This document shows positions 19,179 through 27,707 of a stretch of DNA of 63,184 bases, piece by piece. A program made the position numbers and the translations under genes. The notes beneath the pieces were generated by a model. The model saw only the letters and a program-made list of their open reading frames with translations, had not been told where the DNA came from and did not search any database. Source of the DNA: Actinomycetes bacterium (lineage in GTDB: Bacteria > Actinomycetota > Acidimicrobiia > Acidimicrobiales > Acidimicrobiaceae); contig JAJYZP010000006.1 of NCBI GenBank assembly GCA_021799875.1, positions 1 to 63,184 on the forward strand, written 5' to 3'. Position 1 is the first letter of the stretch. Each line of letters opens with the position of its first letter.

Positions 19179-19679
19179 ATGAGGGCGAAGGTAGTCACGG
19201 TATCAGACGGGGTCATAGCTGGCACTCGTGATGACCTCTCGGGGAGGGTCTTGCAAGACCTGCTTGAAGAGCGAGGCTTTGAGGTCGTTGAACGTCTTGC
19301 GATAGCAGACGGTAGGGAGCTGGTGGCGGAGACCCTTCGACGTATCTGCAGAGACTTTCATGGTCTCGTTGTCACCACGGGAGGCACAGGATTTTCAGAG
19401 CGAGACCAGACTCCCGAGGGGACGAGAGATGTCTTGGAGCGGCTAGCTCCCGGATTCTCTGAATTGATCCGAGCGAGTAGCCCGCTCGGTGCTCTCTCGC
19501 GAGGCGTTGCCGGTACGGTTGGGCGATCCCTCGTCATCAACGTCCCAGGGTCGCCGAAGGCGGCCAGGGAGTCGATCGAAGCCGTCTTCGACCTGGTTGG
19601 TCACGCTCTTGCCTTGATGATCGACGGTCGTGCGACCCATCCAGATTCGAGCGGCGGAGCAGCGTCCCCGACCGGGTGA
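19179..19679 (+). CDS. mog: Molybdopterin adenylyltransferase family protein (MoaB/Mog)
   Basis: A 166-residue protein of the MoaB/MogA family, which binds or adenylylates molybdopterin in molybdenum cofactor synthesis. Marks are VVTVSDGVIAGTRDDLSG near the start, VVTTGGTGFSERDQTPEGT (about 62-80) and NVPGSPKAARESIEAVF. The ATG follows GGAGAG closely. MoaB and MogA cannot be told apart by sequence alone. It implies use of molybdo- or tungstoenzymes, in line with the transporter genes near 50677-53476. Confidence 0.9.
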   Translation: MRAKVVTVSDGVIAGTRDDLSGRVLQDLLEERGFEVVERLAIADGRELVAETLRRICRDFHGLVVTTGGTGFSERDQTPEGTRDVLERLAPGFSELIRASSPLGALSRGVAGTVGRSLVINVPGSPKAARESIEAVFDLVGHALALMIDGRATHPDSSGGAASPTG

Positions 19680-20059
19680 TAGGGGGTGTAACGGCCTTCG
19701 TTGGACAGGGCTCTGCTCAAGGAGATCTTCGAGCGATAGTGGAAGCGCCGTGTAAAGTCGTAGCCTTATTGTGCTCAGGAGGTAGCGTAGGCAGCGGTGC
19801 TTGAAAGAGCAGAGCGCAGTTGGGATGACGCCCTCAATATGTCGTGAACGCTCGAGGTGGGTGTGATATCTCTGTCGCGGTCGGTATCTTCTCCGCAGTG
19901 GCGTGAAGCGTTCGTTTGTTGTGAGCCCAAAGTAGTGTTCATGGGCCTGGGAGTGCGTGAGGGAGCATCAGTGGAAGTGCGCAGAATCACTCCGCACACC
20001 CCCGACCTATACTGCTCCTGTGGGTATCGTCAGCTTGTCGGTGGACGTATCGATCCGCC

Positions 20060-20078
20060 CTGGAGGGGAGCCCTCCGG
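20060..20078 (+). repeat. Compact hairpin in the ribD leader
   Basis: Arms CTGGAGGG and CCCTCCGG pair over 8 positions (one T-G wobble) around a GAG loop. There is no T-run after it, so it is not a classical terminator. It may belong to a folded RNA leader. Confidence 0.5.
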
Positions 20079-20102
20079 CATCCCTACAAGAGCGCACTAG
20101 CG

Positions 20103-20114
20103 GAGGGTACCCTC
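20103..20114. repeat. Perfect 12-base palindrome upstream of ribD
   Basis: GAGGGTACCCTC is self-complementary and could be a dimeric repressor site or a stem. It lies about 170 bases before the proposed ribD start. Confidence 0.4.
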
Positions 20115-20282
20115 AGTGATACAGCAAAAAGCGAGTGAAGGCCACTGCCGAGGTGATTCTGCTATGGTGAGCGTCGTAGTCGAATCTCTGAGTGACACTC
20201 GTCGTTGCTATCTGCATTGGTCTCAAGCGCTTCGGAATCCTTGGGATCGGTCTTTGGAGTCGTGGACTGTGCGGGACGCACC

Positions 20283-21350
20283 GTGACAGTGCGGTCCGTG
20301 TTAGATGAACGCTGGATGGATCGTGCACTTCGGTTGAGTCAGCGTGCTCGTCGAGTGGCGCCACCCAATCCTTGGGTCGGAGCAGTCGTGGTGAAAGACG
20401 ATGTCATAGTGGGTGAAGGATGGACCCAAAAACCCGGTTCCCACCACGCTGAGAAGGTCGCGCTTGCAATGGCTGGCCCCTCTGCGCGTGGTGCTACTCT
20501 CTACGTCACGCTCGAACCCTGTGCTCATGAGGGTCGTACCCCACCTTGTACCGTGGCACTGCGGGAGGCGGGAATCGAGCGATGCGTTGTCGGCATCATC
20601 GATCCAGACCCCCTCGTTCGGGGCCGGGGGGTGGTCGAGCTCCGGGAGGCAGGGCTCGATGTCGAGATAGGGGTCCTCGATGAGGCCATCCTTGACGCTC
20701 TGCGCACGTATGTTGCGCAGAGAGTGAGGGAACGACCTTGGACGATCTTAAAGGTAGCGATGACCCTCGATGGCAAGATTGCTGCTGCAGATGGATCTTC
20801 GCGTTGGATTACGTCACCGTCTTCTCGGGAGGAGGTTCATCGGCTGAGATCGGAGGTCGATGCTATCGTCGTCGGTGCTGGAACGGTGAGAGTCGATGAT
20901 CCGCAGCTCACTGCCAGGCATGCCGATGGCACGCTCTACGAACGTCAGCCTGCGAGAATAGTACTTGGAGCCATTCCAGAGGGTGCGAAGGTCCTCCCGG
21001 CCCTGTCGTATATCGGTGCTGTGGACGAGCTCTTAGACCGATTAGGCAAACAAGGAGTGCTGTCTGTTTTGGTGGAAGGTGGACCGAAGGTAGCAGGCCA
21101 ACTACACGATCAGGATCTCATTGATGAGTATCGTTGGTACGTTGCTCCGGCGTTGATGGGCTCGAGCTCCTATGATGTTTTGCCGAGTCGCCCGAGCGCA
21201 ACGATGGACGAGCTCTGGCGGGGGAGCTTTCATGAGGTGCGTCGGTGTGGTGACGACATCGTTGTCACGATGTATTCGCATCGAGCTCTTGGGCTCTTAG
21301 AGGCTCACCTTGAACTATCGAGGAGTTTTCGTTCTACGCGTGGTGCATGA
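20283..21350 (+). CDS. ribD: Bifunctional riboflavin deaminase/reductase
   Basis: Carries out the deaminase and reductase steps of riboflavin synthesis. The N-terminal zinc deaminase shows HHAEKVAL (HAE motif) and EPCAHEGRTPPCTVAL (zinc Cys pair). The C-terminal reductase begins near residue 150 with ILKVAMTLDGKIAAADGSSRWIT and has VEGGP. About 355 residues from GTG 20283. Other GTG codons (20289, 20298) and ATG 20316 are possible starts, and the conserved fold begins just after the last. It is the first gene of ribD-ribE-ribBA-ribH. Confidence 0.93.
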   Translation: MTVRSVLDERWMDRALRLSQRARRVAPPNPWVGAVVVKDDVIVGEGWTQKPGSHHAEKVALAMAGPSARGATLYVTLEPCAHEGRTPPCTVALREAGIERCVVGIIDPDPLVRGRGVVELREAGLDVEIGVLDEAILDALRTYVAQRVRERPWTILKVAMTLDGKIAAADGSSRWITSPSSREEVHRLRSEVDAIVVGAGTVRVDDPQLTARHADGTLYERQPARIVLGAIPEGAKVLPALSYIGAVDELLDRLGKQGVLSVLVEGGPKVAGQLHDQDLIDEYRWYVAPALMGSSSYDVLPSRPSATMDELWRGSFHEVRRCGDDIVVTMYSHRALGLLEAHLELSRSFRSTRGA

Positions 21351-21398
21351 GGTCGTGCTGGAGCTTGCTATTGCGACTTTTCGAGAAGGGTAGGAATC

Positions 21399-21968
21399 GT
21401 GTTTACAGGCATTGTTGGTGCGTTGGGCGAGGTCGTCGAGAGCGATGGGCATCGTCTTGTACTGGGCTGGGTCGATACGCTCGGCGCCATTGAGATCGGA
21501 GATTCGGTGGCGGTCAATGGTGTCTGTCTTACGATCACGGCGATAGTGCAAGGATGCATTACGCTCGATGTGGTCGATGAAACGCTGCGTCGGTCGAATC
21601 TGGGCAGCCTTCGACCGGGTGATCGGGTGAATCTTGAGAGACCGATGGCCCTTGGTGGACGGCTCGACGGACACCTAGTTCAAGGTCACGTGGATGCTAC
21701 GGGAGTGGTCCAGAGAGAGGCTCCAGAACTCGAAGTGACGATGGAGGACCCCAGTCTCTTGCGCTACGTCGTGGAGAAGGGTTCGATCACGGTGGATGGA
21801 GTCTCATTGACGGTGAGCGGCCTGACAGACGGAGGCTTTACCGTTGCCATCATTCCACATACCGCAGAGGTAACTACACTGGGTATCCGACGAGTCGGCG
21901 ACCGAGTGAATTTGGAGGTCGACGTGCTGGCAAAGTACGTCGAGCGTTTGATCTCCAGTCGTATCTGA
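21399..21968 (+). CDS. ribE: Riboflavin synthase alpha chain
   Basis: Dismutates two molecules of dimethylribityllumazine to riboflavin. The 189-residue protein is a duplicated lumazine-binding domain: [14 protein letters not shown] starts the first half and [15 protein letters not shown] the second (about residue 95). The GTG start is fixed by MFTGIV, the invariant N-terminus of the family. Slightly shorter than the usual 200 or so residues but complete. Confidence 0.95.
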   Translation: MFTGIVGALGEVVESDGHRLVLGWVDTLGAIEIGDSVAVNGVCLTITAIVQGCITLDVVDETLRRSNLGSLRPGDRVNLERPMALGGRLDGHLVQGHVDATGVVQREAPELEVTMEDPSLLRYVVEKGSITVDGVSLTVSGLTDGGFTVAIIPHTAEVTTLGIRRVGDRVNLEVDVLAKYVERLISSRI

Positions 21969-21997
21969 GCGTCCGGTCAACAAGAAGGGAGTTCGCC

Positions 21998-23257
21998 GTG
22001 GCGATGTCGTCGATTGAAGAGGCACTATCAGCATTAGCACGAGGTGGCATGATCGTGGTCGTCGATGACGAGGACCGCGAGAACGAGGGAGATCTCATCA
22101 TGGCCGCCCAGTTCGTTGATCAGGCGGCGATAGCGTTCTTTCTGGAACATACCTCCGGGGTTATCTGCGTTCCCATGCTCGGCGAGAGGCTCGACCAACT
22201 GGACCTTCCTTTGATGGTCTCGGCGAACACGGAGTCACAGCGGACTGCCTTTACGGTGAGCGTCGACGTGATCGGACCCACGACGACCGGCATCTCTGCT
22301 TTTGATCGGGCCACTACGATTCGTGCTCTTATCGATCCGTCGACGCAGCGAGATCAACTGGCTCGGCCGGGTCATATCTTTCCTCTGCGCTATCGTGAGG
22401 GAGGCGTGCTGAAGCGAGCGGGTCACACCGAAGCTGCGGTCGATCTTGCTCGACTAGCCGATCTCTATCCTGCTGGAGTACTCTGCGAGATCGTGACCGA
22501 AGACAAGAGCTCCATGGCGCGGACCGAGTATCTCGAGAAGTTTGCACAAGAGCACAACCTGCCGTTCATATCGATTGCGGATCTCATTCGATTTCGACGT
22601 CGCCACGAGCACCTAGTGGAGCGTATCGAGGGTGCCTCAGCGCGTATACCCACAGCGTACGGGGACTTTCTCTGCGTTGGATACCGTTCCATCTTGACCG
22701 GGGAAGAACACGTTGCCATGGTCAAAGGAGATATCTCTCGTGATGAGCCAGTGTTGGTTCGGGTTCACTCCGAGTGTTTGACTGGTGATATTTTTGGATC
22801 GCTGCGTTGCGACTGTGGTCCGCAACTCGACTCAGCCTTGCAGATGATCGCCGAGGAAGGTTCGGGCGTCGTCGTCTACTTGCGAGGTCAAGAAGGACGA
22901 GGCATAGGGTTGGGTCACAAGTTGAGGGCTTACTCGCTACAAGAGCATGGGCTCGACACAGTTGACGCAAATCTCGAGCTTGGACTGCCCGTCGACTCAC
23001 GTGAATACGGTATTGGAGCACAGATTCTGGAGGATCTTGGCGTAGGGGTTATGAAACTTCTCACCAATAATCCTGCAAAATACGGTGGGCTGAAGGGTTT
23101 CGGTCTCGACATCGTCGAGCGGGTTCCACTCGCTTCAAAGGTCAACCCTGAAAACCTGACGTATCTACGAACGAAGCGAGATCGCCTAGGACATCTTCTC
23201 GATGGACTCGAAGATGGAGAGAGCTCGTCAGGGATGAGTGATAGGCAGTTCTCGTGA
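21998..23257 (+). CDS. ribBA: Bifunctional DHBP synthase / GTP cyclohydrolase II
   Basis: Supplies both riboflavin precursors. The N-terminal RibB domain (about 1-205) shows [18 protein letters not shown], with its acidic metal-binding cluster, and [12 protein letters not shown]. The C-terminal RibA domain has [19 protein letters not shown], with the zinc cysteines, and [12 protein letters not shown]. The GTG start follows AAGGGAG at about 7 bases. At 419 residues it is normal for a fusion. Confidence 0.96.
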   Translation: MAMSSIEEALSALARGGMIVVVDDEDRENEGDLIMAAQFVDQAAIAFFLEHTSGVICVPMLGERLDQLDLPLMVSANTESQRTAFTVSVDVIGPTTTGISAFDRATTIRALIDPSTQRDQLARPGHIFPLRYREGGVLKRAGHTEAAVDLARLADLYPAGVLCEIVTEDKSSMARTEYLEKFAQEHNLPFISIADLIRFRRRHEHLVERIEGASARIPTAYGDFLCVGYRSILTGEEHVAMVKGDISRDEPVLVRVHSECLTGDIFGSLRCDCGPQLDSALQMIAEEGSGVVVYLRGQEGRGIGLGHKLRAYSLQEHGLDTVDANLELGLPVDSREYGIGAQILEDLGVGVMKLLTNNPAKYGGLKGFGLDIVERVPLASKVNPENLTYLRTKRDRLGHLLDGLEDGESSSGMSDRQFS

Positions 23258-23307
23258 TGACACCGAGCGCCGAATGGTGGTCGTGAGGAAGGGATAGAGA
23301 GGTCGTT

Positions 23308-23775
23308 ATGTCGGAAGTGGTGGGGGACTATAGCGCTGTAGGACGTCGCTTTGCGTTCGTGGTTGCTAGGTTTAACTCCTTAGTTACCGAGCCGCTTCTG
23401 CGGGGTGCGCAGGACTGTTTGGTTCGTCATGGTGCGGCCCTTGACGATTTGAAGACGGTTTGGGTACCAGGAGCTTTGGAGATACCCCTTGCGTGCAAAC
23501 TCTTGGCCCAGGCCGGCGGCCTCGATGGCATACTTGCGCTCGGAGCGGTGATTCGTGGTGAGACTGCCCATTTTGATGTCGTGGTTGGACAGAGTGCCGC
23601 TGGGATTGCTCGAGTATCGTACGACTTTTCGCTTCCGGTAATCAACGCCGTGCTGACGACGGAAGATACCGATCAGGCCTTTGCGCGAGCGGGCACTAAG
23701 GCGGGAAACAAGGGTTTTGATGCGGCACTTGCGCTCATGGAGATGGCAGAGGTCGCGGCGAAGCTGCGGGCATGA
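23308..23775 (+). CDS. ribH: 6,7-dimethyl-8-ribityllumazine synthase
   Basis: Condenses the RibB and RibD/phosphatase products. FAFVVARFNSLVTEPLL near the start, VWVPGALEIPLACKLL (about 50-65) and ALGAVIRGETAHFDVVVGQSA with the catalytic His are diagnostic. 155 residues, normal. Last of the riboflavin genes, followed after 81 bases by hisG. Confidence 0.96.
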   Translation: MSEVVGDYSAVGRRFAFVVARFNSLVTEPLLRGAQDCLVRHGAALDDLKTVWVPGALEIPLACKLLAQAGGLDGILALGAVIRGETAHFDVVVGQSAAGIARVSYDFSLPVINAVLTTEDTDQAFARAGTKAGNKGFDAALALMEMAEVAAKLRA

Positions 23776-23856
23776 GTCAGTGCTCGGGCGCATATATCGG
23801 TCCGAGGTCTGTTGGTTGGTGTAGAAGAATCTCTGTGATCGTGGGGCTGTGGTGAT

Positions 23857-24732
23857 ATGTTGAAGCTGGTCTTACCCAAGGGCTCTCTTGAGCGTGCTAC
23901 GCTCGAGCTCTTTCGAGACGCAGATCTTGGTGTAGAGCGAAGCTCTGATGTTGACTATCGTGCTACGGTCGATGACCCTCGCATTAGCGACGTTCGGATC
24001 CTTCGACCGCAAGAGATTGCGCGCTACGTCTCTGAGGGCCTCTTTGATATCGGCATTACTGGCCGTGACTGGATCGAGGAGAGCTCGGCTCATGTGGTCT
24101 CGCTTGGGAGGCTTGAATACTCAAAGCAGACCAGTCGGCCGATCAACGTCGTGCTCGCAATCCCGTCAGATTCGCCGATACGATCCGCTAAGGAGATGGG
24201 TAATGGAGTTCGGATCTCTACAGAGTATCCGAACCTCACGAGGCGATACTTCGAGGCTCAGGGCATCGACGTGGAGATCGTCTTCTCCTATGGCGCCACT
24301 GAGGCAAAAGTTCCCGAGATCGCAGACGCAGTCGTGGAGATCACCGAAACTGGACGTGCCTTGAGGGCGGCTGGTCTGAGGATTCTCGATACCTTGCTCG
24401 TGTCGTACACCGAGTTCATTGCCAATCCTCAATCATACGAAGATCTTACGAAACGTCACGCCATGGAACAGGTGCTGTCTCTGTTGCACGGCACCCTCTC
24501 TGCGCGTTCGCGGGTTCTCGTCAAGTTGAACGTAGGGGAGTCGGACCTGCGTGCGGTGATCGAGGCACTGCCATCAATGAAGTCACCTACGATCTCACAG
24601 CTCTATGGTGGCTCTGGATTTGCCGTGGAGGCCGTCGTGCCGAGAGCTCGAATCAATACGCTCATTCCATCGTTGCGTGATCTTGGTGCTTCAGATATCT
24701 TGGAGATTCCGCTCTCAAAGATCGTTCCGTAG
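23857..24732 (+). CDS. hisG: ATP phosphoribosyltransferase, long form
   Basis: First and feedback-regulated step of histidine synthesis. KLVLPKGSLERATLELF opens the protein; DIGITGRDWIEE and EITETGRALRAAGL are the PRPP-binding region. At 291 residues it includes the C-terminal ACT-like domain (about 215-291) of the long, histidine-inhibited form, so no HisZ partner is needed. hisE, often next to hisG in actinomycetes, is not seen between ribH and hisG. Confidence 0.95.
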   Translation: MLKLVLPKGSLERATLELFRDADLGVERSSDVDYRATVDDPRISDVRILRPQEIARYVSEGLFDIGITGRDWIEESSAHVVSLGRLEYSKQTSRPINVVLAIPSDSPIRSAKEMGNGVRISTEYPNLTRRYFEAQGIDVEIVFSYGATEAKVPEIADAVVEITETGRALRAAGLRILDTLLVSYTEFIANPQSYEDLTKRHAMEQVLSLLHGTLSARSRVLVKLNVGESDLRAVIEALPSMKSPTISQLYGGSGFAVEAVVPRARINTLIPSLRDLGASDILEIPLSKIVP

Positions 24733-24873
24733 ACTGCAGGTCTCATTCAGTTGAGGCGAGCGTCGCCGTGGTTGTCGATGATCGCATGAGATTCGAATGC
24801 ATACCTTGGAGCGATGTCGCTCCTCTACTGGTGGGTCGAGCTCTCTGCTTTGGCCCCTTTTGGTCGAGTTCTA

Positions 24874-24917
24874 TGACCTCTTAGTACTTGGTGCGCTGGC
24901 TAAGTACCAAGAGGTCA
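24874..24917. terminator. Strong hairpin between convergent genes
   Basis: Arms at 24874-24891 and 24900-24917 pair over 18 positions with one mismatch and one wobble, around the loop TGCGCTGG. It sits between hisG (+) and the DUF1844 gene (-), so it probably ends transcription from both sides. There is no clear U-run on either strand, as is common in actinomycetes. Confidence 0.65.
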
Positions 24918-24970
24918 CTGCGGAAGAGCGCGTGAGTGCTGTCATCAGTGCCTCCTCGTGTCGGGGTCGG

Positions 24971-25372
24971 CTACTCGTCCGATTGATCGTTCGATGATGC
25001 ACTACTTGGCTCGAGGACGCTGACTTGCACGAAGGCGAGCTGCAACTGGTGAAGTGCGTCCTTAAGCTCGTTCTCGTGTAGTCCAAGGCGTCCTTGACAA
25101 CGTTCTACGATTGCCGAGAGGGCATCGATAGCCAGTGTGGCCTGAGCAAGCTGCGGTGGAGTCTGCGACAGATGAATGGCGGCGAGCTCGAAGAGTCCGA
25201 AGCAGTGGTTAGCGATGATCTCGCTGGGTTCGGTCTGGGCTAAGGTTCGCCGTAGCTCCTCTAGTTCTGCGTCGCTCGGCTCTGCTCGTTCTTCCTTCTG
25301 TGTTCGGGCAGCATCGCTCTCTGTCGAAGGCCTAGGGGTATGTTCTCCGTCTGGTGTCCATAGTGTACTCAC
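24971..25372 (-). CDS. DUF1844 family protein
   Basis: A 133-residue soluble protein of unknown function. The core NHCFGLFELAAIHLSQ followed by a LHENELKDALHQLQLAFVQ helix matches the DUF1844 pattern of actinobacterial proteins encoded beside infC. The N-terminal third is acidic and probably disordered (TPRPSTESDAARTQKEERAE). The GTG start has a possible minus-strand -10 box TAGTCT at 25381-25386. It is divergent from infC, which argues for a translation-linked role, but this is only an association. Confidence 0.75.
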   Translation of the reverse strand: MSTLWTPDGEHTPRPSTESDAARTQKEERAEPSDAELEELRRTLAQTEPSEIIANHCFGLFELAAIHLSQTPPQLAQATLAIDALSAIVERCQGRLGLHENELKDALHQLQLAFVQVSVLEPSSASSNDQSDE

Positions 25373-25518
25373 AGAGTGCTAGACTATTCGATTGATCGAT
25401 AGAGAAAAGCGGAGTTTTAACTCCCACCCTGGTACCGACAACACATAGGTAGCCCGGGTCAAGGTGTGCGGACGCTGGCTACGCTTGTTCTTGACGACTT
25501 TTTGGGTCGCTAAATTTT

Positions 25519-25526
25519 GGAAGGAG
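25519..25526 (+). promoter_or_regulatory. Ribosome binding site that fixes the infC start
   Basis: GGAAGGAG is a strong Shine-Dalgarno sequence ending 9 bases before ATA 25536, and only 2 bases before an out-of-frame ATG at 25529. Its spacing is right for ATA and too short for the ATG. Confidence 0.7.
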
Positions 25527-25535
25527 TGATGCTAG

Positions 25536-26186
25536 ATATCCGCACCAACGGTAACGGAGCCGCGTATCAACGAGCGAATTCGCGTGAGGGAAGTGCGTCT
25601 TGTTGACGCTGACGGTAATCAGCTTGGAATTAAGCCTGTAGCCGAAGCCCTTGAACTGGCGAAACGCATGGAACTTGACCTCGTGGAGGTGGCGCCAATG
25701 GCGAATCCTCCGGTGGCTCGAATCATGGACTATGGGAAGTTCAAATTTGACGCTGCTCAGCGAGCGAAGGAGTCGAGAAAGAAGTCGACATCTACTCAGA
25801 TCAAGGAGATGAAGTACCGTCCCAAGATCGGAGCTGGAGACTTTGATACAAAGACTCGTCAAGTAGCGAGATTTCTCGGTGAAGGTCACAAGGTTAAGAT
25901 CACAATTATGTTCCGTGGTCGTGAGCTTTACCACCCTGAGCTTGGTAAGTCCATTCTTGATCGGATCGCTGAGGCTACTTCCTCGGTCGGTAAGGTTGAG
26001 GTCTTTCCCAAGCTCGATGGGCGAAATATGTTGATGGTGTTGGCTCCTGAAAAGAAGTCCGCTCCGGCCCGTGAGGCGTCGGAACGGTCGCGTGGCTCTG
26101 CGGAGAGCGTCCTTCCTGGTGGTACTAGACCTGTTGAGACAGAGTTGACGAAAGAGAGTGGTTCTGATGCCAAAGATGAAGACTGA
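25536..26186 (+). CDS. infC: Translation initiation factor IF-3, apparent ATA start
   Basis: IF-3 binds the 30S subunit and rejects non-standard start codons. The conserved N-terminal stretch EPRINERIRVREVRLVD lies in frame between 25557 and 25607, so the start must precede it. The frame is closed by TAG at 25533, and the only initiator-like codon before it is ATA 25536, directly after that stop. An ideal Shine-Dalgarno sequence is 9 bases upstream. The N-domain is followed by MDYGKFKFD and the C-domain VKITIMFRGRELYHPELG. The last 40 residues are a charged tail. 216 residues. A rare start codon recalls the self-control of E. coli infC (AUU). Confidence 0.9.
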   Translation: MSAPTVTEPRINERIRVREVRLVDADGNQLGIKPVAEALELAKRMELDLVEVAPMANPPVARIMDYGKFKFDAAQRAKESRKKSTSTQIKEMKYRPKIGAGDFDTKTRQVARFLGEGHKVKITIMFRGRELYHPELGKSILDRIAEATSSVGKVEVFPKLDGRNMLMVLAPEKKSAPAREASERSRGSAESVLPGGTRPVETELTKESGSDAKDED

Positions 26187-26361
26187 CAAGGGTGCGGCCG
26201 CTCGCTTCAAGGTAACGGGGTCTGGCCGAATCGTTCGCCGGAAGCGGAACCGAAAGCACCTGATGGAGAAGAAGAGTTCAACACGGGCTCGTCGTTTAGG
26301 ACGCATGTCAGAGGTTGCTCCTAGTGATACCCGGGCGGTAAAGAGACTTCTTGGGATGTAG
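26167..26361 (+). CDS. rpmI: 50S ribosomal protein L35
   Basis: A 64-residue basic ribosomal protein. MPKMKTDKGAAARFKVTGSG and RKHLMEKKSSTRARRLGR are the family signature. I chose ATG 26167, where the conserved MPKMKT begins, rather than the in-frame ATG at 26158. It overlaps the end of infC by 20 bases, so translation is coupled. Confidence 0.96.
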   Translation: MPKMKTDKGAAARFKVTGSGRIVRRKRNRKHLMEKKSSTRARRLGRMSEVAPSDTRAVKRLLGM

Positions 26362-26404
26362 TGCCGTTCAATCGGTCGTAATTTCGGTAGGTTAGGAGAA
26401 GAAA

Positions 26405-26770
26405 ATGGCGCGAGTGAAGCGCTCTGCCAATGGCAAAAAGCATCGTAAAAAAGTTCTTGAACTCGCGAAGGGTTACTACGGTAACAAGAGCCGGAGTTAT
26501 CGTGCGGCGAACGAGCAGGTTATGCACTCCCTGCAGTACGCGTATCGTGACCGTCGGGCACGAAAGGGTGAGTTCCGTCAACTTTGGATTCAGCGGATCA
26601 ATGCGGCTGCGAGGGCGAACGGTATTAGCTACTCCCGGCTGATGTTTGGGCTGAAAGAAGCGGGTATCGAAGTTGATCGCAAGGTTCTTGCCGATCTTGC
26701 TGTGCGCGACCCCGAGGCCTTTACGGCACTCGTGAAGGCAGCGACCGAGGCTTCGATTCCTCAGGCCTAG
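26405..26770 (+). CDS. rplT: 50S ribosomal protein L20
   Basis: A 121-residue 23S rRNA-binding protein needed for early assembly of the large subunit. [20 protein letters not shown] and [20 protein letters not shown] are diagnostic. AGGAGAAGAAA precedes the ATG. Third gene of the infC-rpmI-rplT operon, in which L20 often represses its own operon; I did not find a clear L20 leader. Confidence 0.96.
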   Translation: MARVKRSANGKKHRKKVLELAKGYYGNKSRSYRAANEQVMHSLQYAYRDRRARKGEFRQLWIQRINAAARANGISYSRLMFGLKEAGIEVDRKVLADLAVRDPEAFTALVKAATEASIPQA

Positions 26771-26781
26771 TCGAGACGCCC

Positions 26782-27612
26782 GTGGCGATCTCTGATCAAG
26801 AACGACTAGCGCGCCTTGTGGTTTCGCCTGAGAACGCTCGGGTGAAGCGCCTGCGTCGTGCTAGTCGTTCTTCGTCGTTTCGTGTCGACGAAAACCTGGT
26901 CATCCTCGAGGGCCGAAAGGTGCTGTTCGATATCGTAGCGGGTGACGTTGAGCTCGAGTGTGTCTTCATCGACGAGACTGCCCTCGACTCTGAACTGAGT
27001 CAGCTGGCTCGTAGTTGTGAGCAGCGAGGAATTTGGGTCGGTGTTGTCGATTCGAAGCTCGTGAACGAGGTCAGCGAACTCAAGACTCCGAGCGGTGTTC
27101 TTGGGCTCGCGAAGCGGCCAAGTGGTGACTTCGAGGAGATTCTCGCTTGCCAGGTAGTGCTAGCGCTGGATGGCGTTCAAGATCCCGGGAACGTCGGTAC
27201 CCTCATCCGTTCCGCTCGTAGCGTGGGGGGAGTTGGGGTTATCTGTGGACTTGGAACCGCCGATCCCTTCAGTCCGAAAAGCCTTCGTGCCTCCGCTGGT
27301 ACGGTAATGTCGACCAAAGTATGCTCGGTGTCAGATCTCTCATCGGCGCTGCAGAGCGCTCGAGATGACGGAGGTTTTGAGCTGGTTGGACTCGATGCCG
27401 GTGCTCCCTCTAGCCTTTGGGATCAGCACTTTTCCGATAAGGTTGTACTGCTCGTTGGTTCAGAGGGAAGAGGCATTGCGCAAGAGCAACGCACCATTCT
27501 GGATCGGATGGTATCGATACCGATCGACGCCGGCGTGGAGTCTCTCAACGTCGCTATCAGCGGGTCGATAGCGCTCTTTGAGCTTCAGCGTCAACGCTAT
27601 CGTGTGTTGTGA
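26782..27612 (+). CDS. TrmH/SpoU-family RNA 2'-O-methyltransferase
   Basis: A 276-residue RNA ribose methyltransferase of the trefoil-knot SPOUT class. LALDGVQDPGNVGTLIRSAR is motif 1, LLVGSEGRGIAQEQ motif 2 and VSIPIDAGVESLNVAISGSI motif 3. The N-terminal 100 residues (SPENARVKRLRRASRSSSFR) form the substrate-binding domain of the 23S rRNA type enzymes. It starts 11 bases after rplT, next to pheST, a common actinobacterial neighbour. The exact RNA target is not known. Confidence 0.88.
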   Translation: MAISDQERLARLVVSPENARVKRLRRASRSSSFRVDENLVILEGRKVLFDIVAGDVELECVFIDETALDSELSQLARSCEQRGIWVGVVDSKLVNEVSELKTPSGVLGLAKRPSGDFEEILACQVVLALDGVQDPGNVGTLIRSARSVGGVGVICGLGTADPFSPKSLRASAGTVMSTKVCSVSDLSSALQSARDDGGFELVGLDAGAPSSLWDQHFSDKVVLLVGSEGRGIAQEQRTILDRMVSIPIDAGVESLNVAISGSIALFELQRQRYRVL

Positions 27613-27636
27613 GGTCGGGGACGGAGTCGAATCGTG

Positions 27637-27659
27637 TATCGGTTCGGTGTCACCGAATC
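27637..27659. repeat. 23-base inverted repeat upstream of pheS
   Basis: Arms of 11 bases, TCGGTTCGGTG and CACCGAATCGA, flank a central T with one wobble pair. As RNA it gives a 9-pair stem with a 5-base loop. It lies 48 bases before pheS and 24 bases after the methyltransferase stop, so it is either an operator, an attenuator stem or a terminator without a U-run. Confidence 0.55.
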
Positions 27660-27707
27660 GAAGGCGTCAGACAGAGGGTTGAGTTGAAAGGTAGAGGTCG
27701 TTGAGTC

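Larger units (their letters stand above)
19680..20282 (+). other. 603-base ribD leader with hairpins, no supported gene
   Basis: I see no convincing gene. Two compact inverted repeats stand out: 20060-20078 (arms CTGGAGGG and CCCTCCGG around GAG) and the perfect palindrome GAGGGTACCCTC at 20103-20114. A weaker GTGCG/CGCAC pair lies just upstream, within about 19976-19997. The GGTGAAATTCC-type conserved blocks of the FMN riboswitch are missing, although such an element often precedes riboflavin genes. A different structured leader or an operator is possible. Confidence 0.45.

Noticed and set aside
19857-20138. A 93-codon frame upstream of ribD
   Set aside because: No recognisable domain; it runs through the hairpins and looks like untranslated leader.
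19940-20160. Possible cobalamin riboswitch (GGGAGC...GTG...CCCCG and GCCACTG)
   Set aside because: Only scattered short matches; the conserved core blocks and their spacing are not there, and riboflavin genes are not its usual targets.
24797-24997. A 66-codon frame between hisG and the DUF1844 gene
   Set aside because: It runs through the long hairpin and resembles nothing known.
25529-25606. A 25-residue peptide frame starting at ATG 25529 over the infC start
   Set aside because: Its ATG is only 2 bases from the Shine-Dalgarno sequence, and it runs out of frame through conserved IF-3 sequence. A leader peptide remains possible but unlikely.
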